Shown: positions 8,520-15,894, counted from the first letter of the stretch. The stretch is 27,048 nucleotides of DNA from Fidelibacterota bacterium UBA6817 (GCA_002452555.1 DKER01000204.1:1-27048), one strand, 5' to 3'. The notes: generated by a model not told the origin, from the letters alone. Numbers and translations: made by a program.

Positions 8520-9296
8520 ATGATTTTTAAAAGGACTGGAATTTTCATACTTATTATCACTGCCTCTCTGACAGGAGCAAATCCTGAGAGAGGCAGTGTC
8601 ATTGTATTAAGCACAAAAGTCGGTGCTGAAATCAATTATATTGAAAACATTTATTATGAAATATTTCCTGATGTGAAGAATCTTTATTCTGCTCAATTTA
8701 TCCGGATTAATGAGTCCCAATATGGTGTTAGGTTAATTTACTGGGATCCTGAAAGTCTCTCCCTAAAAAGAGATGCAATTTTTCTCAATGAGGATGTATT
8801 TGAAAAGCTAAAGAACAAAGTTGATCTCACGCCTTTTCCCACTGAAAGGGACGTAAACAGGATTACCGGGAAATATGTAATTTTAAAACAAATAGAAATA
8901 TTCAGGTCTCTTCCTGTCGGAACGCATTTAAAACTTTACACCGTTAACAGCAATAAATACCGGGGTATTCTTTTGGAACACCGAGAAGACGGACTTGTCC
9001 TTTTCGACGGCTCTAAAGAATTTCTCATTCCCTATCTGTCGGTTCAAAAAGGGTTTCGTATCGAATCCCGACAATTTAATCCGAAACTGAATACATATGT
9101 CTACTGGGGAAGTGCCATTTCAGGAGCAGCTGCCGCTTACTATATTTCACAAGACAATTCTACCCATGTAAGAAATTTTAAAATCACATCAGGTGCAGTG
9201 GGATTGGTTTTTGTTTCTCACATAATCAAGGATATCTGGTTAACACATTTCCCCAAATATTATAAGCTTGATATTATATGGAATAAAGACAATTAA
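8520..9296 (+). CDS. Exported protein of unknown function with a possible small SH3/Sm-like beta barrel
   Basis: A 258-residue protein that I do not recognise. Residues 1-20 are a good signal peptide (hydrophobic GIFILIITASLTGA, cleavage probably before Asn21). Residues ~133-182 (PVGTHLKLYTVN, YRGILLEHREDGLVLF, FLIPYLSV) have the strand pattern of small SH3-like or Sm-like barrels, which is inference only. Two hydrophobic segments, ~194-209 (rich in Ala/Gly) and ~222-238, could span or sit against a membrane. The chain contains no Cys and no Met except the initiator, so the start is effectively fixed unless a non-ATG codon is used. No strong Shine-Dalgarno is visible; it starts 12 nt after the FecR-barrel stop and is probably translated from the same message. 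A strong hairpin lies in its signal-peptide codons. Confidence 0.65.
   Translation: MIFKRTGIFILIITASLTGANPERGSVIVLSTKVGAEINYIENIYYEIFPDVKNLYSAQFIRINESQYGVRLIYWDPESLSLKRDAIFLNEDVFEKLKNKVDLTPFPTERDVNRITGKYVILKQIEIFRSLPVGTHLKLYTVNSNKYRGILLEHREDGLVLFDGSKEFLIPYLSVQKGFRIESRQFNPKLNTYVYWGSAISGAAAAYYISQDNSTHVRNFKITSGAVGLVFVSHIIKDIWLTHFPKYYKLDIIWNKDN
8558..8598 (+). other. Strong hairpin inside the signal-peptide codons
   Basis: CACTGCCTCTCT (8558-8569) pairs perfectly with AGAGAGGCAGTG (8587-8598). After a 2-nt bulge (8570-8571), CAGGA (8572-8576) pairs with TCCTG (8582-8586) around a 5-nt loop, GCAAA. This gives 17 base pairs beginning 38 nt after the start codon of the unknown exported protein. No T-run follows, so it is not an ordinary intrinsic terminator. 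It might slow translation, protect the mRNA, or be a protein or RNA binding site. Confidence 0.7.
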
Positions 9297-9308
9297 TTTG
9301 TCTTTATT
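9282..9308 (+). terminator. Terminator-like AT-rich hairpin across the stop codon
   Basis: AATAAAGACAA (9282-9292) and TTGTCTTTATT (9298-9308) are an exact 11-bp inverted repeat with a 5-nt loop; the TAA stop at 9294-9296 is in the loop. A pyrimidine-rich stretch with short T-runs follows (9310-9321) rather than a clean T tract. It probably ends the FecR-barrel/unknown-protein message and insulates it from the SRP RNA, but the stem is AT-rich and termination may be partial. Confidence 0.5.
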
Positions 9309-9350
9309 ACCCTCTTCCTTTAAATTAACTGATGTGCAAAAAAAATTTAA

Positions 9351-9449
9351 GGCCTCAGGTCCCGTGCGATTGGGAAATGCTGAACCCCGTCAGATCCGGA
9401 AGGAAGCAGCGGTAGGCAACAGAACAATGTGCCGGTCAACCTGGGGTCC
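9351..9449 (+). ncRNA. ffs: Small signal recognition particle RNA (4.5S RNA type)
   Basis: The RNA scaffold that binds Ffh and guides nascent membrane and secreted proteins to FtsY and SecYEG. The highly conserved domain IV is present: GTCAGATCCGGAAGGAAGCA at about 9389-9408, with the GGAA tetraloop at 9398-9401 closed by C-G, followed by GCGGTAGG and, on the other side, TGTGCCGG. The ends pair: CTCAGGT near 9354-9360 with ACCTGGG near 9439-9445, plus a terminal GG/CC. There is no Alu domain, so it is the short Gram-negative form. Exact ends are estimated from pairing and could shift by a few bases. It sits 24 nt before dnaX, the arrangement also known from Bacillus (scr-dnaX-yaaK-recR). Confidence 0.93.
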
Positions 9450-9455
9450 TTTTTT
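9439..9455 (+). terminator. 3' arm of SRP RNA terminal helix followed by T6
   Basis: The closing helix of the SRP RNA runs directly into six T residues (9450-9455), giving an intrinsic-terminator layout that would set the RNA 3' end. Because dnaX starts at 9474 with no room for a normal promoter in between, read-through past this site, or processing, probably feeds the dnaX operon. Confidence 0.55.
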
Positions 9456-9473
9456 ATCCTATATGAGGCAACA

Positions 9474-11069
9474 ATGAGCTATCAGGTCATATCAAGAAAA
9501 TGGAGGCCGCAACGATTTGAAGATGTAATCGGTCAATCTCATGTGACCGAGACGCTTGTAAATGCCATAAAAACCAACAGAGTCGGACAGGCTTATATAT
9601 TTAGCGGCCCGAGGGGAACGGGGAAAACCTCCACTGCAAGACTATTTGCCAAAGCAGTAAATTGCCAAAATCCAAAGGGATTTAATCCTTGCAATGAATG
9701 TGTCAATTGCAAGGAAATCAGCGACGGCCGTTCTATGGATGTTCTTGAAATTGACGGTGCTTCAAACAGGGGTATTGAAGACATTAAATCAATCCGGGAA
9801 ATGGTGAAATATCCCCCGTCACGAGGTAAGTACAGAATCTATATTATTGATGAATTTCATCAGATCACAAAAGACGGTTTTAATGCCCTTTTAAAAACAC
9901 TCGAAGAACCGCCGCCGCATGTTATTTTCATTTTTGCCACAACAGAATTAAACAAAGTCCTTCCCACAATTTTGAGCCGGTGTCAGCGTTACGAGTTTCG
10001 CCGCATTTCCACAGAAGAAATTATGGGACGATTGAAACATATATGTTCAGAAGAAAAAATTGATGTGGATGATGAGTCCCTTCAGCTCATTATTCAAAAA
10101 GGTGACGGCAGCATGCGGGATTGCCAGAGTATTCTTGAACAGGCCGTTGCTTTTTCTGCCGACAATCATATAACCTATGATAAAGTGGTTGATTTGCTTG
10201 GAATTGTTCGAGATGAAGTCTACAGCGAATTGGTGCGGGCAATTCTTGAAAAAGATGTTAACACGGTTCTTGAACAGATTAGGCAAGTATCCAACGGCGG
10301 TCATGATATTCCCGACTTTATCCGAAACTTTTCTGCTTTTATTCGGGATCTTTATATCATACGGGTCACAGGAACGGCTGAAAAAATTGAAACAACAGAT
10401 TCGATGAAAAAGCAGATGACTGAAATCAGCAAACTTGCCCACGAGAAAACATTTATCCAAATGCTGTCACTTGTTCATGATATCTTACCTCAGTTGTCAA
10501 ATTCACCCAACGTCCGATTATTAACTGAATCCCTGCTCCTCAAACTGACGCGAATGGATGATCTGATAAATTTAAATGAAATCCTGGAGAAACTTCCCGT
10601 ACAGAGTAATGCAACATCAATCAGACCTGCAGTGAATTCTGGCACTAAATCTGCTCAACCTGTGATTCAAAAGTCTGAATTTGATGAAAAAAGTCCGGGA
10701 AAAAAATCTGACCAAAATCCTTCGAAAGATGTTCAGACATCGGAAGACCTTAATCAGGGAACATGGAATAAGTTCATTGTGAGCATGAAAGGTACAAATC
10801 CCAAGATTTCATCCTTACTGTGCCAGTTAACCGTCAAATCAATCGATGAGACACAGGGAAAAGTTCAGGCTGAATGTGCCGATTCCTTTACACAGCAACA
10901 AATATTGAGAGAAAAAACAGCGATTGATGAATTTTTAAAAAAATTCTTTAAAAATCCGGTTCACTTGAATGTCACATTCAATCAAAAAGCAGAAAAAAAA
11001 CAGAACAATACACTGGATAAGGGCGTTCATAATATTTTGAATGTTTTTGAAGGGGATATTGTTCAGTAA
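9474..11069 (+). CDS. dnaX: DNA polymerase III subunit gamma/tau
   Basis: The clamp-loader ATPase subunit that loads the beta clamp and, in its long tau form, links the replisome. 531 residues from ATG 9474, chosen because MSYQVISRKWRPQRF is the family N-terminus and GAGG lies 5 nt upstream; the frame is open further upstream only through the SRP RNA. Seen: Walker A GPRGTGKT (45-52), zinc cysteines 64, 73, 76 and 79, Walker B IIDEFH (124-129; most relatives have DEVH), and sensor-1 FATTELNKVLPTILSRC with the SRC arginine finger. Domain III extends to ~370, a low-complexity Lys/Ser linker follows to ~430, then a C-terminal region (WNKFIVSMKG onward). A slippery heptamer in the linker may also give a short gamma form. 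YbaB follows after 20 nt. Confidence 0.97.
   Translation: MSYQVISRKWRPQRFEDVIGQSHVTETLVNAIKTNRVGQAYIFSGPRGTGKTSTARLFAKAVNCQNPKGFNPCNECVNCKEISDGRSMDVLEIDGASNRGIEDIKSIREMVKYPPSRGKYRIYIIDEFHQITKDGFNALLKTLEEPPPHVIFIFATTELNKVLPTILSRCQRYEFRRISTEEIMGRLKHICSEEKIDVDDESLQLIIQKGDGSMRDCQSILEQAVAFSADNHITYDKVVDLLGIVRDEVYSELVRAILEKDVNTVLEQIRQVSNGGHDIPDFIRNFSAFIRDLYIIRVTGTAEKIETTDSMKKQMTEISKLAHEKTFIQMLSLVHDILPQLSNSPNVRLLTESLLLKLTRMDDLINLNEILEKLPVQSNATSIRPAVNSGTKSAQPVIQKSEFDEKSPGKKSDQNPSKDVQTSEDLNQGTWNKFIVSMKGTNPKISSLLCQLTVKSIDETQGKVQAECADSFTQQQILREKTAIDEFLKKFFKNPVHLNVTFNQKAEKKQNNTLDKGVHNILNVFEGDIVQ
10700..10706 (+). other. Candidate -1 frameshift / slippage heptamer in dnaX
   Basis: Seven A residues are placed as GGA AAA AAA TCT GAC, so the phase is A AAA AAA (the X XXY YYZ pattern). 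A -1 shift makes the next codons ATC TGA, giving a product ending KKI after about 412 residues, without the C-terminal region. Downstream, GATGT (10728-10732) pairs with ACATC (10737-10741), with CTTC (10720-10723) and GAAG (10743-10746) able to extend the stem across an internal loop; it begins 13 nt after the heptamer, further than the usual stimulator spacing. No clear internal Shine-Dalgarno was seen upstream. E. coli dnaX uses the closely similar A AAA AAG with a stop two codons on. Confidence 0.6.
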
Positions 11070-11089
11070 ATACAATATGAGGTGTTAAT

Positions 11090-11413
11090 ATGTTGCCAAA
11101 AGGTGGATTACAGGAGATAATGAAGCAGGCTCAGAAGCTTCAGAAAGACATGGAAAAAGCACGTGAGTCACTGGAACATGAAACCGTTGAAGCAAACGCA
11201 GGCGGTGGTATGGTTACGGTTGTTGCAACCGGAAAAAAAATGATCAAATCTGTAAAAATTGCCCCTGAAGCCTTGTCTGAAGATGCTGAAATGCTGGAAG
11301 ATCTCATTATGGCAGCCGTCAATCAGGCCTTGCGAAAGGCTGATGAGATTATTCAGGAAAAAATGGGTTCATTTACCGGCGGATTGGGTAACATACCCGG
11401 AATTGGGTTATAA
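11090..11413 (+). CDS. ybaB: YbaB/EbfC-family nucleoid-associated protein
   Basis: A 107-residue DNA-binding protein of the YbaB/EbfC family, dimers of which bind and bridge DNA and which is almost always encoded between dnaX and recR. Seen: the N-terminal helix with MKQAQKLQKDMEKA, the strand segment GGGMVTVVATGKKMIKSVKI, and the C-terminal helix LEDLIMAAVNQALRKADEI followed by a Gly-rich tail. Length is typical. GAGGTG at 11078-11083 is a suitable ribosome site. The stop abuts the recR start with no spacer. Its role in recombination or repair is inferred from context; the family assignment is firm. Confidence 0.95.
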   Translation: MLPKGGLQEIMKQAQKLQKDMEKARESLEHETVEANAGGGMVTVVATGKKMIKSVKIAPEALSEDAEMLEDLIMAAVNQALRKADEIIQEKMGSFTGGLGNIPGIGL

Positions 11414-12019
11414 ATGTCATCTATTCCAAACGTTATTCAGGAATTGACTGACCTGCTTTCCAGGCTCCCGGGGATCGGAAAAAAAAGTGCACAACGGATC
11501 TGTTTTTATCTTATGGATCGCCCGAGGGATGAAATTGTCCGGTATGCAAAAGGACTGATAGATATTAAAGATAAAATCAGTCACTGCCCGGTCTGCCATT
11601 TTATAACCGAAGAAACGCCCTGTTCAATCTGTCGCGATCCAAAACGTGATGCATCACAGCTTTGCATAGTTGAAGACAGCATGGATGTTATCTCTATAGA
11701 TAAAACGGCTGTTTTCCACGGAAAATATCATGTTCTTGGCGGACTGATCAGTCCTTTGGACGGCGTTGGTCCGGAAGATTTGTCGATTGATCTTCTGATT
11801 AAGAGACTGGATCAGGTTAAAGAAGTGATTCTGGCAATCAATCCTTCCGTAGATGGTGATACAACAGCACACTATCTTGAAAAAATAATCAACCGGTATA
11901 AGGATATCAAGGTAACATCACTTGCCAGAGGCATACCGGTTGGCGGCGATCTTGAATTTACAGATGAGGCCACACTGGCAAAAGCCCTTGAAGGCCGTTC
12001 ATTAATTAACGGAAAATAA
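11414..12019 (+). CDS. recR: Recombination mediator protein RecR
   Basis: A 201-residue protein that with RecO (and RecF) loads RecA onto SSB-covered gaps. Domain order is canonical: helix-hairpin-helix LSRLPGIGKKSAQR (15-28), a C4 zinc finger (Cys58, 61, 70, 73), the TOPRIM core LCIVEDSMDVISID followed by YHVLGGLISPLDGVGP, and a C-terminal segment with VTSLARGIPVGGDLEF. All expected signature residues are present and the length matches. The ATG follows the ybaB stop directly, so translation is likely coupled. pgsA begins 1 nt after its stop. Confidence 0.97.
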   Translation: MSSIPNVIQELTDLLSRLPGIGKKSAQRICFYLMDRPRDEIVRYAKGLIDIKDKISHCPVCHFITEETPCSICRDPKRDASQLCIVEDSMDVISIDKTAVFHGKYHVLGGLISPLDGVGPEDLSIDLLIKRLDQVKEVILAINPSVDGDTTAHYLEKIINRYKDIKVTSLARGIPVGGDLEFTDEATLAKALEGRSLINGK

Positions 12020-12020
12020 A

Positions 12021-12617
12021 ATGATACAAAAAAAATTCGTTCCCAATATTCTGACTGTTCTCCGCGTCCTTATCACACCTGCGTGTCTTTATTTTATGCT
12101 TAGCCAAGGCAATTATTATAATTTAATAGCATTGATACTCTTTATCGTTGCATCTGTAACTGATGGTGTGGACGGGTGGTATGCCAGAAAATATCAGGCA
12201 ACCACTGAATTCGGTAAATTCATTGATCCTCTGGCTGACAAAATTCTGGTAATGTCTGTGTTTATCGTTTTCGGAATTAAAGGTCTTATCCCGTGGTGGA
12301 TGATTGCCATTATTCTTTTTCGTGATGTATTTGTTACGCTTTTACGCAGTATCATGATCCGAAAAGGCAATAGCATGACTACCCGTTCATTTGCAAAGGT
12401 TAAAACAGGCATTCAAATGTTCATGATTTATTTTATTATGACATTTCTTGCCGTAAAAAGCATTCCGTTTTTTCAGCCTGTATATCATTTTCTGGAAAAG
12501 ATTTTGATAGATCATCATGTTATGTGGGTCTTAATGCTCTTAACCACAATGATCACATTATATAGCGGTATTCTTTATTTGTTTGAGAATAAACATGTCT
12601 TTGCAAAAAAAAGATAG
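12021..12617 (+). CDS. pgsA: CDP-diacylglycerol--glycerol-3-phosphate 3-phosphatidyltransferase
   Basis: An inner-membrane enzyme making phosphatidylglycerol phosphate from CDP-diacylglycerol and glycerol 3-phosphate. 198 residues with several hydrophobic helices. The CDP-alcohol phosphotransferase motif is complete: Asp48, then Asp51-Gly52, Ala55-Arg56, Gly65, Asp69 and Asp73 (DGVDGWYARK ... GKFIDPLADK). The PNILTVLRVLITP N-terminus is typical of PgsA rather than of other CDP-alcohol transferases. It sits 1 nt after recR and overlaps the likely pgpA start by 23 nt; the next gene encodes the enzyme for the next step. Confidence 0.94.
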   Translation: MIQKKFVPNILTVLRVLITPACLYFMLSQGNYYNLIALILFIVASVTDGVDGWYARKYQATTEFGKFIDPLADKILVMSVFIVFGIKGLIPWWMIAIILFRDVFVTLLRSIMIRKGNSMTTRSFAKVKTGIQMFMIYFIMTFLAVKSIPFFQPVYHFLEKILIDHHVMWVLMLLTTMITLYSGILYLFENKHVFAKKR

Positions 12618-13077
12618 GTTTTCATTTAAAATTAATAAGTGGTTGGGGACATTTTTCCATATTGGATTTTTTCCCTGGTTCCCCGGTACTGTTGCTTCAT
12701 TTATAACCGCTGTCATCATTAAATTTGCCTATCCCTTTGAACCGTCTCTTCTTTTCGAACTTCCCGTCCTTCTTATCGTATTCTTTTCAGGTCTATATGT
12801 CAGCGATAATCTGGAAAAATCGAGCGGTCAGGAAGATCCGAAATATATTGTTATTGATGAAGTGGCCGGAATGATGCTCACAGTTTTCATGCTTCCAAAA
12901 ACCTTTTCCGTTGTTTTTGGAGGGTTTGTACTCTTTAGAATTTTTGATATTTGGAAACCGTGGCTTATTTTCAGAATTCAGCGTCTGCCCAACGGGTGGG
13001 GAGTGATGATGGATGACATTTTAGCCGGACTGGCAGCTTTGATCCTGAATGCTGCATACCTTTATCTGGTTCCATGA
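12595..13077 (+). CDS. pgpA: Phosphatidylglycerophosphatase A
   Basis: A membrane phosphatase that removes the phosphate from phosphatidylglycerol phosphate, the product of the preceding gene. 160 residues from ATG 12595; a TTG at 12583 is in frame but less likely. Motifs: GFFPWFPGTVAS near the N-terminus (the PgpA P-G-T signature), IVIDEVAGMMLT in the middle and GVMMDDILAGLAA near the end, whose acidic residues form the metal-dependent active site in this family, plus three or four hydrophobic helices. It overlaps pgsA by 23 nt and cinA by 4 nt (ATGA), indicating translational coupling on both sides. Confidence 0.93.
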   Translation: MSLQKKDRFSFKINKWLGTFFHIGFFPWFPGTVASFITAVIIKFAYPFEPSLLFELPVLLIVFFSGLYVSDNLEKSSGQEDPKYIVIDEVAGMMLTVFMLPKTFSVVFGGFVLFRIFDIWKPWLIFRIQRLPNGWGVMMDDILAGLAALILNAAYLYLVP

Positions 13078-14297
13078 TACGTTTTGCTGAAATCATATCA
13101 ATCGGTGATGAAATACTATCCGGATCTACACCGGATACAAATGCTCATTGGCTGACAAATGAACTGACAGACATGAGTATATCAGTAATCAGACGGCATA
13201 CGATTTCCGATGATAAAGATGAGATTGTTCACGCAATAAAATCACTGTCCGCAATAACTGACATTGCCATTCTCACGGGAGGTTTGGGACCAACCCGAGA
13301 TGATATAACAAAAAAGACGATTACTGAATATTTTGGCGGTAATCTGTTTTTTTCTGATGAGCAATATCAAAATATCATTATTAAACTGAAACAAAGAAAC
13401 CCTTTGATACCGGCGAGCAATAAGGAACAGGCATTTATACCGGATAACGCTGAAATTTTGCCAAACAGCATAGGCACGGCAGCCGGACTCCTTTTTAATG
13501 ACAAGGGGCGAAGGATTTATGTTTTGCCGGGTGTGCCGTCTGAGATGAAACAGATTTTTACACAATCCATAAAACCGGTTCTTAAACAATTGTCTCAGAA
13601 CCTGTTCAAAACATTGGTTTTTCGAACAACCGGTATTATGGAATCGGAAATTGTGGATCGGATTGATCATGGACTAAAAAATTTTAGAGATATTAAAGTT
13701 GGCTATTATCCATCAGTATTTGGCGTTACGCTGAAAATTCGTTTAAAACATGACGATCACCGCAACATTGAAACTATTCGAGCTTTCATTTTCAATGCCA
13801 TCGGCGATTATATTTTTGCGGAAGACAACAGGGATTTAACGGAAGTCGTTGCCGGATTGCTCATTGCCAAGGGATGGAAACTGGCAGTGGCAGAGTCGTG
13901 TACGGGAGGTTTGATTTCTCACAGGATCACTGAAAATCCCGGTTCATCCGGATATTTCTTGGAAGGTCGCATAACCTATAGCAATGAATCAAAAAATCAA
14001 CTGCTGGGTGTTTCTCTGAAAACAATCGATACCTATGGTGCAGTCAGTAAAGAAACTGTCATAGAAATGGCTGAAGGTCTGAAAAAAAGTTCATCTGCCC
14101 ATGTTGTGTTAACTATCAGCGGAATTGCCGGTCCCGATGGCGGAACGGCTGAAAAACCGGTTGGCACCGTTTGGATTTGTGTCATGACGCCGGACCGAAC
14201 GGAAACCCGTAAAATCTTGTTCAATAAGTCCCGAACACTGAATAAAGCATTTGCATCCCAGGCAGCTCTTGATCTTTTGCGAAGGAATCTTATATGA
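13074..14297 (+). CDS. cinA: CinA-family protein (molybdopterin-binding-like domain plus NMN deamidase domain)
   Basis: 407 residues with the usual two-domain architecture. Residues ~5-170 are the MoCF/COG1058 domain (IGDEILSG, ILTGGLGPTRDD, VLPGVPSEM), with ADP-ribose/NAD pyrophosphatase activity in characterised relatives. Residues ~250-405 are the CinA C-terminal domain (AVAESCTGGLIS, YSNESKNQLLGV, GIAGPDGGTAEKPVGTVW), which deamidates nicotinamide mononucleotide in the pyridine nucleotide salvage cycle. Both parts look intact and length is normal. The start overlaps the pgpA stop as ATGA and the stop overlaps thpR by 4 nt. In many bacteria the gene lies next to recA, as here with one gene between. 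Confidence 0.95.
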   Translation: MIRFAEIISIGDEILSGSTPDTNAHWLTNELTDMSISVIRRHTISDDKDEIVHAIKSLSAITDIAILTGGLGPTRDDITKKTITEYFGGNLFFSDEQYQNIIIKLKQRNPLIPASNKEQAFIPDNAEILPNSIGTAAGLLFNDKGRRIYVLPGVPSEMKQIFTQSIKPVLKQLSQNLFKTLVFRTTGIMESEIVDRIDHGLKNFRDIKVGYYPSVFGVTLKIRLKHDDHRNIETIRAFIFNAIGDYIFAEDNRDLTEVVAGLLIAKGWKLAVAESCTGGLISHRITENPGSSGYFLEGRITYSNESKNQLLGVSLKTIDTYGAVSKETVIEMAEGLKKSSSAHVVLTISGIAGPDGGTAEKPVGTVWICVMTPDRTETRKILFNKSRTLNKAFASQAALDLLRRNLI

Positions 14298-14875
14298 AAG
14301 AAAAATGGATTCGTTCATTTTTAGCTCTGCCTTGCGATAAAGAGTTGTCCGATCAAATTATCAGGTTAACAAATTTTCTTCAGAATAATAAAAATATCAA
14401 ATGCACTCGCCCTGATCAATATCATATAACCCTGAAATTTTTGGGAGATACGCCGGAAAAATTTTTAACAGATCTTGGAAAAGAAATCCTGATAAGTATG
14501 GAGCAAATCAACGAATTTCATCTTAAATTAACATCGACCGGAATTTTTCCTCATATTGAAAAGCCCCGAATTCTGTGGGTTGGAAACAGAAACATACCGT
14601 TGCCGCTTCAGCAAATCGTATTGCAATTGAATCATCTCTTCAATCAGTACGGCTACAGCAGAGATGATCAACGTTTTAAACCCCATTTTACAGTGGGACG
14701 GGTTAAAGGTGAAGTCCCGGAAGAGATATTGAAACAATATCTTAATATCAATGTGAAAGAACTAATCCTTAAAGCGAATCATATCGTTTGGTATGAAAGC
14801 CGTTTATCGTCAGCAGGTCCTGAATATATAGAACGATTGAAAATTCCTTTAAAACACACGAAAGGAAGGAAGTGA
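14294..14875 (+). CDS. thpR: RNA 2',3'-cyclic phosphodiesterase (LigT/ThpR)
   Basis: 193 residues of the 2H phosphoesterase superfamily; ThpR opens 2',3'-cyclic phosphates on RNA ends, and older work described it as a 2'-5' RNA ligase. Both catalytic H-x-T motifs are present: His44/Thr46 in YHITLKFLGD and His131/Thr133 in PHFTVGRVK. The N-terminal RSFLALPC and the WVGN segment also fit the family. Overlaps cinA by 4 nt, and its TGA stop shares one base with the recA ATG. Its presence between cinA and recA suggests co-expression rather than a proven functional tie. Confidence 0.93.
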   Translation: MKEKWIRSFLALPCDKELSDQIIRLTNFLQNNKNIKCTRPDQYHITLKFLGDTPEKFLTDLGKEILISMEQINEFHLKLTSTGIFPHIEKPRILWVGNRNIPLPLQQIVLQLNHLFNQYGYSRDDQRFKPHFTVGRVKGEVPEEILKQYLNINVKELILKANHIVWYESRLSSAGPEYIERLKIPLKHTKGRK

Positions 14876-15894
14876 TGGCTGGACAAGACAGAGAAAAAGC
14901 ATTGGAAATGGCTATTTCACAAATAGACCGTCAGTTTGGCAAAGGTTCAATAATGAAAATGGGGGAAGACAGACCGATCATTCCCGTATCTGCAATATCA
15001 ACCGGATCACTCAGTCTGGATGCAGCTATTGGTGTGGGTGGAATTCCCCGGGGCAGGATTACCGAGATTTTTGGACCGGAATCATCCGGAAAAACAACAC
15101 TGGCACTTCAATGCATTGCCGAAGCGCAGAAAACCGGCGGTTATGCGGCGTTTATAGATGCCGAACATGCGTTGGATATTAATTATGCTGCAAATCTGGG
15201 AGTCAATATCAATAATTTGCTTGTATCACAACCCGACAATGGTGAACAGGCACTTGAAATAACGGAAACACTGGTCCGCAGCAATGCCCTCGATATCATA
15301 GTGATCGATTCGGTGGCTGCATTGGTCCCCAGAGCAGAAATCGAAGGGGAGATGGGAGACAGTCATGTCGGACTTCAGGCAAGGTTGATGAGTCAGGCAT
15401 TAAGAAAACTCACCGGTGCCGTCAGCAAATCCAATATGGCTGTAATTTTTATCAATCAGATTCGAGAAAAAATCGGAGTAATGTTTGGAAATCCTGAGAC
15501 AACAACCGGCGGCCGTGCCCTGAAATTCTATACAAGCGTCCGTATTGACGTGCGAAGAATAGGCTCCATTAAAAGCGGTGAGGATGTTTTGGGTAACCGG
15601 ACCAAGGTTAAAATCGTTAAGAATAAAGTAGCCCCTCCGTTTAAAAGCTGCGAATTCGATATAATGTACGGAAAAGGGATTTCCTATGAAGGAGATGTGC
15701 TTGATCTGGCTGTAACACTTGATATCGTAGGTAAATCCGGTTCATGGTACAGTTTTAATGATGAGCGAATCGGACAGGGACGTGAAAATGCCAAGACGTA
15801 TCTCGCAGAACACCCGGAAATCTTAAAATCTGTGGCTGATGAAGTCAAAACTGCTCTGGGAATGATTGAACAGAAACCTGCAGCCGAAAAATGA
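14875..15894 (+). CDS. recA: Recombinase RecA
   Basis: Strand-exchange ATPase and SOS coprotease. 339 residues from ATG 14875, preceded by an AAGGAAGGA ribosome site; a GTG three bases earlier is in frame but closer to that site. Seen: GKGSIMKMGE, Walker A GPESSGKT (67-74), the AEHALD motif, Walker B IIVIDSVAALVPRAEIEGE, the L1/L2 regions (GDSHVGLQARLMSQALRK, NQIREKIGVMFGNPETTTGG) and a short C-terminal tail ending KPAAEK, less acidic than in E. coli. No LexA-like operator can be expected here because the gene is embedded in an operon with no upstream gap. Confidence 0.98.
   Translation: MAGQDREKALEMAISQIDRQFGKGSIMKMGEDRPIIPVSAISTGSLSLDAAIGVGGIPRGRITEIFGPESSGKTTLALQCIAEAQKTGGYAAFIDAEHALDINYAANLGVNINNLLVSQPDNGEQALEITETLVRSNALDIIVIDSVAALVPRAEIEGEMGDSHVGLQARLMSQALRKLTGAVSKSNMAVIFINQIREKIGVMFGNPETTTGGRALKFYTSVRIDVRRIGSIKSGEDVLGNRTKVKIVKNKVAPPFKSCEFDIMYGKGISYEGDVLDLAVTLDIVGKSGSWYSFNDERIGQGRENAKTYLAEHPEILKSVADEVKTALGMIEQKPAAEK

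Noticed and set aside
9298..9326. Possible promoter TTGTCT - 17 nt - TAAATT for the SRP RNA
   Set aside because: The -35 candidate is the 3' arm of the 11-bp terminator-like hairpin and the -10 matches only partly; the start would lie ~18 nt before the RNA. Left as unproven.
9429..9473. Upstream extension of dnaX from an in-frame start inside the SRP RNA
   Set aside because: The extra 15 residues are encoded by the RNA 3' helix and T-run, while MSYQVISRKWRP is the usual family N-terminus with a ribosome site just before it.
9268..9477. A 69-codon open frame across the SRP RNA gene
   Set aside because: It covers the conserved SRP RNA domain and has no recognisable protein features; the RNA explains the sequence constraint.
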